A DNA stretch of 64,000 bases, from the NCBI RefSeq assembly GCF_047948215.1, contig NC_134456.1, forward strand, positions 81,210,515-81,274,514, in the 5' to 3' direction. The notes under the pieces were generated by a model. That model searched no databases. It was not told where the DNA came from and was given only the letters and a program-made list of their open reading frames with translations. Numbering within the stretch: position 1 is the first letter of the stretch; every line of letters starts with the position of its first letter. Below, in pieces: positions 44,681-55,374 of the stretch. This stretch comes from Lycorma delicatula (lineage: Eukaryota; Arthropoda; Insecta; Hemiptera; Fulgoridae). Made by a program: the position numbers and the translations under genes.

Positions 44681-45738
44681 GTAATTATTTTATTTTCATT
44701 TATTATTTTTATTTTCATGTATCTTTATATTTTCTTAGAAAATAATCAGGGCCAGGAGAGTATTATGAAATTTGTTGTCAATTTTTTTTTTATTGTTCAG
44801 ATTACTAAATTTAAATAGATTTTATTTTTTAAGTTTTATTCACTTACATAATTTTATTCTAAACAAATTTTCAACATTAATTTTATTGACTCACATTAAT
44901 AATTCGGCAAGATCGATAATTGGTAGGTATTTTAATCCGATTAAAAAAAAAGCAAACAGAAAAGTAGTTCTACTACTTCGTCTAGATGTAAAAAAGAATG
45001 GCAGTTAAATTTAGGGTTGTCATTGAATTTCCTTACTATTTTGTCGGTATGTAATTTTAAACTGCAAATTTATTATCATTTTATGACAAGAATATTATAG
45101 AAATAAAGTAGTAACAAATTTAATTATACATTTAAAAAAACGAATAAATATTATTACTACTATATAGCGAATAATAAATGAAAATTATAATTAAATCCAA
45201 GTAAATAATATAAACAGAACACGTTAGTAACATAAGTTACGATACAAGAACATAAAGCCTAAACAAGATAAGATCTCACAGCAACAGGAGGCCCAAAGCA
45301 ATATTATCTTTATTACGTTCTAGAAAAGGGAAGGATGGAAATATAAAATATATAATGAACACCCCTAATTGTAATTAAATAATTTATTACTTTAGAATTA
45401 ATTATTTTAAATTTAAGAACAATTTCATTTAAGTTAACTTTATGTTTTACCGTTTATATAAAGCATATTGCGAATTAATTATAATTATAAAATAATTTAT
45501 ATAATTATAAATGTATGAAATTTCATACATTACAAACAGCTGTGTAATATATAGATATTAAATTATCAATCTATTTATTTATATATTGATTTCAATTATT
45601 TAATTTAAAAAGTTTATACAACTTAATATTATCTATTAGCATAAAAAAAATATATTATAAAATGTAAACGATTAGATATTTTCCAATCAATAATATACTC
45701 GTACTTTTACACTCAAAAGCGAAATTTTAATCGCAATT
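44681..45738. other. AT-rich sequence, no gene seen
   Basis: Very AT-rich. The 78-codon frame at 44772-45008 shows no domain. Confidence 0.5.
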
Positions 45739-46779
45739 AGGTAGATTTCTAAGAAAGCTACCTATTTTAATGGGTACTACGATTCGACTTCCGGAAAATT
45801 TCGACATATCTTCGCGTTTCACATCCCCCAAACCATAAACCTATTGTCACGTCAAAAATTTATATTCATGTATACATATGTTATACATATACATATATAT
45901 TCATGTATACATTCAACTTTTTTGTGAACACGATTTGCGCCAATCACTTTCAAATTGTGCCCTAAAAAAATATTCGACCCAAAATGTCGGTCGAGTTCGT
46001 TAACGGCCAAAATCAAACAATGAGGGTGGAAATGGGATGGCTTTTTCGGAAAAAAAATTGCTATAACGTTTTTATTAAGTAAAATATCAAATTCTTTTAA
46101 AGTTACAATTCTTTGGATAAGGGCCCAAAGCTAATGTAAGTAACGTTTTTTGATATCACCAACCATTTACTCAGGGGGTGGAAAAAATGGGGTTTTGAAA
46201 AAAAAAATCATATCTCCCTTAATAGGCACAGTATCTAATTGGTTTAAAGTGGGCATTAGTCCTCTAAACATTACCTAAAACTTTTATCTGAAGCAATTTT
46301 TGATAAGACCACCCTTACGGCAAGAGATAACCAAAACCAAAAACACAGAAAAAATATATCGCTATAACTTTCTTATTAAGTAAAATATCGAATTCAATTA
46401 AAGTTCCTACTATTCTTTGGGTAATGATCTAAAATTTATCTAAGTAAAGTTTTTAGATTAAACCAACCATCGGTCCAGGGGTTGGAAGAATTTTGAAGAC
46501 AAAAAATCCGTACCTACCTTAGGACACTGTATCGAATCGGTTTAAAGTGGTTGTTAGTCCTCTAAACATTACCTAAAACTTTTATCTGAAATAATATTTG
46601 ATATAACCAATCCTTACGGCAAGAGATAACCAAAATGTTGCTGGATTTATAAGATGGGGCTTGTATGCTAAACATGTGAAACTTTTTCACATGTAACCAT
46701 TGTCGTATTGTGTAAATTTAAAGTTTTTTTAACTTAAGGTGGAAATTTTTTTATCCCCTCCTTAGCACCGATGAAATCT
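45739..46779 (+). mobile_element. Family D element, copy 3, with internal tandem duplication
   Basis: Starts 'ggtagatttctaagaaagct' and ends at 'ccgatgaaatct' without the usual terminal hairpin. A segment of about 280 bases occurs twice in tandem: 46058-46335 and 46353-46640, both from 'gctataac.tt.ttattaag' to 'ggcaagagataaccaaaa'. That makes it about 1.04 kb against about 0.78 kb for copy 4. Confidence 0.8.
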
Positions 46780-47412
46780 TTTTTCTCAACTTTTTTTAAA
46801 TTTAATTTTATTGATTTGTAATCAACTTTAAATAACCTCTGATTGTAAAAAAAGTTTTACAATAAATAATATCAATAAAAAAAAAAAAAATATTAAAAAA
46901 AATCAGAAGTTATTAGTGAAATAAAATTTTATCTACTTTTCATTTAAAAAAAAAGGAAATGAAGTCGGATTCGAACCGATGTACCTTCCCCTTGTAAGAG
47001 CCAAATATTTCATTAATAAAAATGTTATTTGACTATAATTCTGGAACCAATGAAAATAAAGACCACTTATGATATACCATTAAAATGCTCTCAATGAGGG
47101 CTCTACTGGTGTTAAGAAAAAGTCCAAAATTCATTTTTTTTTGTTTTTGAGATTTTTTAGTCCAGCTGATTGCAATCAAACAGAAACGTGCGCAACAAAA
47201 TGTTACAGCAGTCCTAAATCCAAAATTTCATCATTCTACGCCTAATCGTTTTTGAATTATGCGAGATACATATGCATATGTACGTACACATGTCACGCCG
47301 AAAATAGACAAAGTGGATTCAGGGATGATCAAAATGGATATTTCCGTTGAAATCTGAAAACCGAAATTTTTCACGATCACAATACTTCCTTTACTTCGTA
47401 AAAGGTTGTAAA
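46780..47412 (-). mobile_element. Family P element with an inverted inner segment
   Basis: 46960-47412 follows P in minus sense up to 'tttacttcgta'. The AT-rich segment 46795-46955 is in the opposite orientation to what this copy should have ('acctctgattgtaaaaaaag', then 'atcagaagttattagtgaa'). The outer end with the 14-base palindrome is missing. It abuts the cut end of family D copy 3. Confidence 0.7.
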
Positions 47413-47556
47413 AATCGAGATTTATAAATAACAGTTAATTATCTTAATTGGTCCCAAATTATTTTTATTGCTACCGGTCCCTGGTTATTGAATTCACTGC
47501 TGTAACAATTCGATTTCGCAGATCTTTAAGAGTAGCAGGCTTAATTGGTAAACCCA

Positions 47557-47826
47557 CCGGGTTGGTGTAGTTGTAACTCGTCATCGCAAATCAGCTGATT
47601 TCGAAGTCGAGAGTTCTAAGGTTCAAATTCTAGCAAAGGCAAAAACAACGTTTTTACGGATTTGAATACTAGATAGTGGATGCCAGTGTTTTTTGGTGGT
47701 TGGAATTCAATTAACCACATAAGTTGAGACTGTACAAGACTACACTTCATTTCCATACATATCATCCTCATTCATCCTCTGAAGTAATATCTTACGGTAG
47801 TTTCTGAGGCTAAACAGAAAGAAAGA
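47557..47826 (+). repeat. SINE family S1, complete copy
   Basis: Head 'gggttggtgtagttgtaact' (A box), 'cgcaaatcagctgatttcga', B box 'aaggttcaaattc', body 'atttgaatactagatagtgg', and tail 'catcctctgaagtaatatct' with 'gaggctaaacagaaa'. At about 270 bases it is the best S1 reference. No clear target duplication was seen. From 47827 to 48480 is AT-rich, including attt repeats at 47856-47876. Confidence 0.85.
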
Positions 47827-48480
47827 TAATAATCCTGAAGTAAATGCTATATATATTTATTTATTTATTTATTTATTGTTGTTTATATTCTAATGTCGAC
47901 ACATTACAAAATAGAATTACAAACGAGTGTTCCGGTCTAAAGTAATAAAATAATTATTACATTTGGTATTTAAAAATTAAAAATATAAAACATTTCATTT
48001 AACAGAATATTAAGTTCCATATTAAAAATGCCTATCTTGTAAAAATAAAATTAAAAAAAAAATAGGAATAATACTCGTGTAATGACACGCTTATAATAAG
48101 TTATAATATGAAAAAACAAGTTTAAATTTAATATTATATTTTAATGCAAAAGGAATATGTAAGGCAGCTTACACTTTAACATCAACGCATCACTTTATAT
48201 TTAAATTACTTGAAAATAATGATGTGGTATTTAATAATTAAAGGTCCGATGTTTACTGTAATATAAACGAGGTCATGGTTTTAAATGGACTTTTATTCAA
48301 AATCAATAAAAGAAAGATCTTTAATAATTAAAAATAAAATATCGTTTTTTTTGTTTTATTTAAATTATCCATTTTTCAAACCGAATGAATTATCCTCTTT
48401 TAAGGGGTTGTAAATGGGTAAAACTCCTCAAATTAAAAAATAGTTTATTTCATTATATTTTTGGACAATCTAATGTTTTA

Positions 48481-49260
48481 GGTAGATTTCATAAGAAAGC
48501 TACTTATTGTAACGGTTACCATGATTCGATTTCCGGAAAATTTCGACATATCTTCGCGTTTCACATCTGAAAATGCATTCAGACCTGAAAAAGCCACTCT
48601 CAGCTCAAAAGTATATATATACGAGTATATATATCACTTTATTGTGGACGTGATAACTGCCGTAATTTTGCGCCAGTCATTTTCAAATTGTTCCTTAAAA
48701 ATAACTCGTCCCAAAATCTCGGTGAGTTCGTTAACGGCCAAAATCGGACAGTGGGGGTAGAAATGAGAGGGCTTTTCGAAAAACCAAAATATCGCTATCA
48801 TTTTCCTATTAAGTAAAATATCGAATTAGTTTAAAGTTCGTACTATTCTTTGAATAAGAGGCTAAAACTTATCTCAGTAATGTTTTTATGTAACCAACCA
48901 TTGGTCTAGGGATGGAAAAAATAGGGTTTCAAAGACAAAAGAAAATCATATTTACCTTAATAAGCACAGTATCGAATCGTTTTAAAGTGGTCGTTGGTCC
49001 TCTAAACATTGGCTAAAACTTTTGTTGGAAACAATTTTTGATATGACCAATCCTTATGGCAAGGGATGACGAAAATTTTGCTGGAATTGTAAGAAGATGG
49101 GACTTGTATGCTAAACATTTACAACTTTTTTTCACATGCAACCATTGTCCTATTGAGTAAATTTGAAGTTTTTCTTAACTTTAAGGTGGAAATCCTTTTT
49201 ATCCCCTACTTAGCGCCGACGAAATCTACCTCCGCTTCCGGCTTGCTGAAAGGGATTTTT
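48481..49260 (+). mobile_element. Family D element, copy 4 (best copy)
   Basis: Begins 'ggtagatttcataagaaagc'. Its inverted partner gaaatctacc is at 49220-49229, followed by 'tccgcttccggcttgctgaa' and 'agggattttt'. So the inverted repeat is terminal on the left but set back about 30 bases on the right. The small plus-strand frame at 48521-48760 is not shared with the other copies. Confidence 0.8.
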
Positions 49261-49320
49261 TAAACAGAATTCTAGATTAATAAGAGATTTTGATAATAGA
49301 AATGTAATCTCTTAAACGTT

Positions 49321-50466
49321 TTATTTCCTTGTACGAAGTAAAAGAAGTATTGTGATCGCAGGATATTTCGGTTTTCATATTTCAACGGAAATATACATTT
49401 TGACCATCACTGAATCCATGTTGACTAGTTTCGGCGTGACGTCTATATATACGTACATATGTATACGAGTGTATATCTCATAGAATTTAAAAACGATTAG
49501 CCGTCGGATGTTGAAATTTTGGATTTAGCACTGTTGTAACATCTACTTGCGCACCTCCGTTTTTGATTGTAATCGAAATTAAAATTTTAATTAATGAAAT
49601 ATTTGGATCGTAAAGGTAAGGCAAAGCGGTTCGAATCAGACTTCATCTCCTTTTGTTTTTTTATTTATTTTTTTAACTCTTCTTTTTTATCTAAATTTAT
49701 TGATTAAATAATTATTAACCTGTAATTGTAAAAAAAAAAAATACAATAAATAATAAGTCAATGATAATAAAAAAATGAAAAATTTATTAGTGAAATCAAA
49801 TTTTATGTACCTTTAAAAATGTATAAGTATAATTTAATACGCATTACCTATGGATATACTATGTAATAAATTTAGTGAAACATCTGATTATTTAATATTA
49901 ATTAAAAAAGATAATTTAGAATCGTATAATTTTGGATTTTCTTAGTAAATTCTTATAAAATTTGTATATTTATTTTATTTAATTATTTGACAGAAAAATA
50001 AATTCATTTTTTAATTATATTCAATTTAAAGTGATTGTTAAACATTTTATTTCACTTGTGCGTAATATGCACAAGATTTCTGGTGTGTCATATAAATAAA
50101 AGTTAATAATTGAACTATTCCGTTTACTGAACTCCTGTATACTGGTAAGAAATATAAATTTTGACCTTACGGTGTAGAATAATCAATTTTTATTATTGGA
50201 TTATTTGGTAAATAATTTATTTAAAGAGTAATCAAAGAACTTTTACTATAACCTAAAATTTCAGGTAAGATTGTTGAATTAATAATTGCATAAATATTTT
50301 ATGTTAATAAAAAATAATATTTAAGGAATTTTGTAACTGCCCACTTTTATTAAAGAATTGGAGGATCGTATCTCACTTTCAAATTAAAGTTTAAATAAAG
50401 TGCAGCAAAAATGTGTATATGTAATTTAATAGAAGTACAAAGAAGTAATGCGGTGTCCGCATCAGA
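49321..50466 (+). mobile_element. Family P element, long copy
   Basis: Left end 'atttccttgtacgaagtaaa'. Right end 'agtacaaagaagtaatgcgg' then 'tgtccgcatcaga'. It contains the central block (50078-50215) also found at 14266-14410. It begins 60 bases after family D copy 4, an arrangement that echoes D copy 3 and its adjoining P. Confidence 0.8.
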
Positions 50467-50514
50467 TTATTTTTATATCAGTATCATTTTGTTAAATTTT
50501 GGTTAAGAAATGAT

Positions 50515-50990
50515 TTTTTTTTCATACCCTTCCCCTTGAGACCGGACCTAGACCGGCGAAGCACAACTCAATTCCAAGGGTGCCTTTGCCTCTAACCTCC
50601 CAAGTGACTATGCTGGACCCGGCTATCCCGTTCCCAGCACGGGGTACCACCCGGTCGGCGGGGACTGGGTCTTTTCTAATGCCTTGCCTCTAAGCGGAAG
50701 TTCCCTTAGAGGGACCTCCACCAGGGACTCTGGTCTTCCTTTATGCCTTGCCTCTAAGTGGAGGGCCTCCTAGAGGACCCTCCACCCGGGACCTTGGTCT
50801 TTTCATTTTAACCCCCTAACAAATCTCCTGGAGTCCCCTTTCACTCATCGGTCGTAAGACACCTCGGCATCCCACACTTCCTGAAAGGGACTATCCGCCC
50901 AACCCCTAATCTAGAAACCTCAAATCTCCGTTTCCGATGTCCCCCCCTATTCACCTCCTATCTTCCACCATCAATTAAAGATATCATTTG
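50515..50990 (-). mobile_element. GC-rich retroelement tail with 10-bp target duplication
   Basis: Flanked by aagaaatgat at 50505-50514 and 50991-51000, exact. The T run at 50515 is a poly(A) tail on the minus strand. The insert is strongly GC-richer than the flanks and has no reading frame, so it is probably the 3'UTR of a truncated LINE. Two tandem units of about 64 bases (50669-50732, 50733-50797) share 'atgccttgcctctaag' and 'ggacc.tccacc'. Confidence 0.75.
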
Positions 50991-51000
50991 AAGAAATGAT

Positions 51001-52982
51001 ATCTGCGATACTCTTACCGTACGGTTTACAATTTCATTGTAATTCTTTTGGATATTTCCTACCATAGGCCGACATTTTCCCAATTCTTTCTTTCGGATTT
51101 TTGTACTTTTATAGGTTAATTACCCTCATCGAATTTGAGGGTAAAACTGATAATCATTTGTATCAAACTGATAAACAGGAGAATATTCACTGAGGAAATT
51201 TTTAGAAGATTAAGAAAACAGTTTAAATTAGATTCTTTTAATTTAAACAGTGTTCCAGTTTCGATCGCAAATATTTACTGCAGATATAAATAATCAATAT
51301 TTAAAATTATTGTGCCATGTGCCACTTTGCCACAGCTTTTCTTCATATTTTCTTTTCTGAAGATAGTGACAATTATTTCTTCATTACTTTTCCAAATAAG
51401 ATAAGTACCTAATTTAAAAACATTTTAATGTTTGTCCTGCTACAAAGTGTTTCATCATTTCAAATGTACCACAAAAATAAACATTATATCACAGAATAAA
51501 AAACTAACTATTTTTTTCACTTTGTAAGAGAAAGAAATTGAATAGCCTATATTATGTCAATGAACTGTTAGTAATGTATATAATTAAAATAATTTACTCA
51601 AATTATTTATTGGCATGATTCTTAAGTAACCAGAAGAAACATTAGAAGTAAATTAAAAAAAAAAAATAATATAGTAAAAAATAAGCAGACTAGTTGCTCT
51701 AGATCGTTATATAAAATGCTACTTGATACTTTCGTACGTCACACTTCATCGAATTTTTAAATCTATAGCCGTGTGGATAATATATCCATTTTTAGCCTCT
51801 GAAATTACATGTTACCAGTTGACCTAATGTAACAACTACACCAAGGCTGGTTGGTTATGATATTTTTTAATTTTCTATTAATAACTAAAAAAAGGCCATG
51901 GAAGATATAAGAAATATGCATATCAATGTCAGTATTTATCTTAAACCAACTTTATAATGTTTAGTTATTTACTCTTATCTGTAAGATAGGCTTATTCCAC
52001 TTGCATATTTGTATACGAGCTTCACTTCTATACCTCTTCTTGAAGCTGGGATTTTGTATACAAATCTATATATAATTAGTACTAAAAATTAATATTTTAT
52101 TTTCCACAAAATTTATTATAAATTTTATGTCCTCAGCCTTCGAACTTTTAAAAATGTTTCTTTTGAAATATATTCTAAAAAAATAACATTTTAAAATATC
52201 CTTAGAGAAACCTGATTATCACAGATTACGAAACCTGAACGTTTCGTAAATATGTATAAAATTTCACCTATTGGTGAACCTATACATCCAACAGTACCTG
52301 TTGGGCGATTGGTTAACATTAATCAGATATTATTCAGCTATTTTTAAATTCTAAATCACTTAAGAGTTCAAATAGTTATTTTTATTAGAATATTCACTTT
52401 ATCGCTGTATTTTATTCGGTGTAGTTTTTAACAGATTTGTTTTGTTTTTATTTCTGAAATTTCTGACTAAAGACGTATCAGCTTCTTTATTGCTATACGT
52501 TCTAAATCGAAATATCCAAAGAATTATGACAGGCACGATATTAATACGATATAAATTGTAAAGATATTTTTAAAAAATTAATTCATCCTAAATTTATGGA
52601 TGGCTTTTATGGAATCTTATTAATATTATCCAATTTTTGTTGTAAAGTGTTATTTTTTTTTAATTTTGTGTGAAAAAATAGAAGTAAAATTCTTGAGAAT
52701 GATTTAGAAAAATGAGTAAAATTTCTTATATAAGATTTATGCCAGAAGATTGCCTATATAATATATGCCTTTCTTCTCAAATTGGTCGAAAATGTATTAA
52801 ATGCAAACCAGACGTATAACAATTTTTATCGCTTCTTCGAATTTTTTTTTACAAATACGATGTTTGCACTGATGATCACCAAAATATTATGAACCGTTAG
52901 AAACCTTGATTTTTTTACCATTTTATTTATTAAGCTTTGGGTATGTTGCAATAACTGAAATAGTATGCCGTTATTGCGGTTT
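51001..52982. other. AT-rich sequence, no gene seen
   Basis: No repeat family or exon recognised. Confidence 0.5.
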
Positions 52983-53890
52983 TTAGTTCATCAGTTGTGC
53001 GTGGTCTGTTTTGATACACTGCTTGTTTACACTGCCCCCCCATAAAAAGTAGTTTGAGGGAGTCAGATCGGGAGATCGTGCAGGCCACAAACCCCTCAAA
53101 ATGATTCGTTTATCAAAAGTATTTCGTAAAAAAGATCTTAACCAGTTAGCTGTGTGCACTGTGGCCACATCTTGTTAGAAAAAACCGTGATGATTTCCAT
53201 TTCTGAAAGTGAATAATGAAGTTTGTTTAAACAGCACAGTAACTATCACTATTACCTAAACTACCTTTGGTAGTACCTTAAAAAAAGATTGGACTCACCA
53301 TACGCGCTCTACTCACACGGAACCAGACTTCTATTTACGCTTCGTTTAAAGATTATTCATTTAATTCATTGGGGTTAGTTGTCGACTACAGTCATGTATT
53401 TTGTAAATTAATATAATCTCCCAGATGAAACCACGTATCATTTGTAATAAATTTAATGTCGAGGATACCTATGAAATTTTGGTCAATAAAATGATTAATC
53501 CGTTGACAATAATCTAGTCTTTTGGCTTGATCTGTAGGTTTCAGTTCTTGAACACATATTACTTTGCAGGGAAAAAGTTTCAGTTCTTTTCCTACAGCTT
53601 TTTGTGTGCGGTAGCAAGTCCGATATCTTATCTTGTGTTAACTTACGCATTGCCTTTGATGGACTTTCAGCCATAGCATTCGAAATATCTAGCAAATTGT
53701 GTTCGTTTAGTTTAGATGGTTATCCATTTCGATCAGCATCTTCATCAGAGCCTGTTGTCTGAAATTTCTAGATAAGAATTTGAAGTATTTGGGAACTTTT
53801 CAGAAAACTTGTACTTCACTAAATCAGTATATTTATCGCCTTCACGAATGATTTGTTTAACCATTAAAACGCGTTTCTCTGCCGAAAGAA
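52983..53890 (-). pseudogene. Tc1/mariner-superfamily transposase relic
   Basis: Minus strand near 53890: VLSAEKRVLMVKQIIREGDK and YTDLVKYKFSEKFP, the N-terminal helical domain. 53695-53495 gives SPSKAMRKLTQDKIS and further on LQSNMCSRTETYRSSQKTRL in shifted frames, matching the LLRKLAQ and LKPY...ELK blocks of 29332-30235. 53168-52983 gives the end of the catalytic domain: LRGLWPARSPDLTPSNYFLW. The region between (about 53170-53490) is too decayed to align by eye. Same family as the relic at 29332-30235, more broken. Confidence 0.75.
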
Positions 53891-55104
53891 CGGATAGTTT
53901 CTCGCAACTATTTATTCCGACAAACGAAACGAAGCATGTTCAATCACACTCAACAATTGATGTCTTGGTTTATTACTGAGCAACGACCAACGAACCCACA
54001 GGACAAACAACAAAACGCCGAAAGAACAAAATGCACCACATAATTCTAAGGCACATTGCACAACGACTTTCCGAACCTACTGTATATATGTTTTCTGTAA
54101 GAAAGATTTAGAAGAAACTCTGAATTCACTTTCAGTTTATATTTGATCAAAATTTGGCTAATCTTTTTTGGAAATATCAGAAATTTAATTAAAAAAATTA
54201 TTATTTCACGTATTTAGCAAGAAGATGAGTGACAATTTCTTGTAGCAACTTCATCTATGTAAATGAAATTTATGTTTTGCCATACATTATTAACAACGAT
54301 TTTTTCGTAATATTTTTATGCTTCAAACAAAACTGAACCAAAATTTCAGTTTTACAGTTTGTTCCCATTATTACATTACTTCATTATCTACCATTTTTCT
54401 AATTTTCTGGAGATCGAGCATGAATACCATTACTGAACTTAGTAAATCTTGCATAATAAAGTTATCGGAATCCTTGCTAAAATCCTTATTGTGCAGTTTA
54501 TTATGATTCCGGATTCTGTCGAATTATTATATCTTAAATAAATGTCTATAATGGGAACATATTGTCTGTTAGGAAAAATTTTTTTTTTGTTTATTAATTT
54601 ACGTGTTCACGAAACACTTAAAAAAATAATAATTGTAAAAAAGTTACAATTAATAAAATTTTCAACATTTCTGACCCACATTCCAGCAGAAAGATTTTGT
54701 GTTGGAAGATTGCCTACCTCCTGAGTATGAATTTTAGTAAACTAAATTGAATTTTATTTACTTTTTAAGAACGTATTTAACAAGTAGATTTTTTTTACGA
54801 TAAATCCTACAAGTTGACTTTTAGGATTTAGTCACTGTTTTAGTTTTAATTTACCTTAGTTTATAAGATTTTTATTTTTTTTATACATTTAATTTTAAAA
54901 TCTATTCTCTCCAAGTTCTTGTAATGTGTAATAGAAAGAAAAAAAATACTATTGTTAAATAAGTATCTCCTCCGCATTTTATATTTCTTGATATTTCAAG
55001 GTTAACTTATTTTTTTTAAAAAATCATACGTGTATGTATCTACGTACGATGGCATTTATTTGGATTTATATTTCAGGAATGGTATAACTACACTGATCTC
55101 TTAA
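53891..55104. other. AT-rich sequence, no gene seen
   Basis: The outer part of the transposon may extend to about 54110. Otherwise nothing. Confidence 0.45.
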
Positions 55105-55374
55105 ACTGGATAGGGGATTCCATCTACTGGAATTTGTAAAATTTGAAGCATAAACTAGCGCCAATGATTGAATGGTATAACTAAATAAAATGAAACGGCG
55201 CATGCGCAGAGGTAAGTGTAAGAGTAGGAATAAAACACTGCCTACTATCACAATTATAGTCGCGCAAGCGTACAATAGTTTTATTTAGTTCCCAGCCACT
55301 CATTCTGTGGCTCTGAAGTATGCTTTAATATTGAACACTTGTGTATTTTACGCCATAAGGATCCTCTATCTAGT
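55105..55374. mobile_element. Possible MITE with imperfect inverted ends
   Basis: 'actggataggggattcc' at 55105 is roughly complementary to 'ggatcctctatctagt' at 55359-55374 (three or four mismatches). A second inverted pair (aactaaataaaa / ttttatttagtt) lies inside. Length 270. No target duplication found. Confidence 0.35.
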
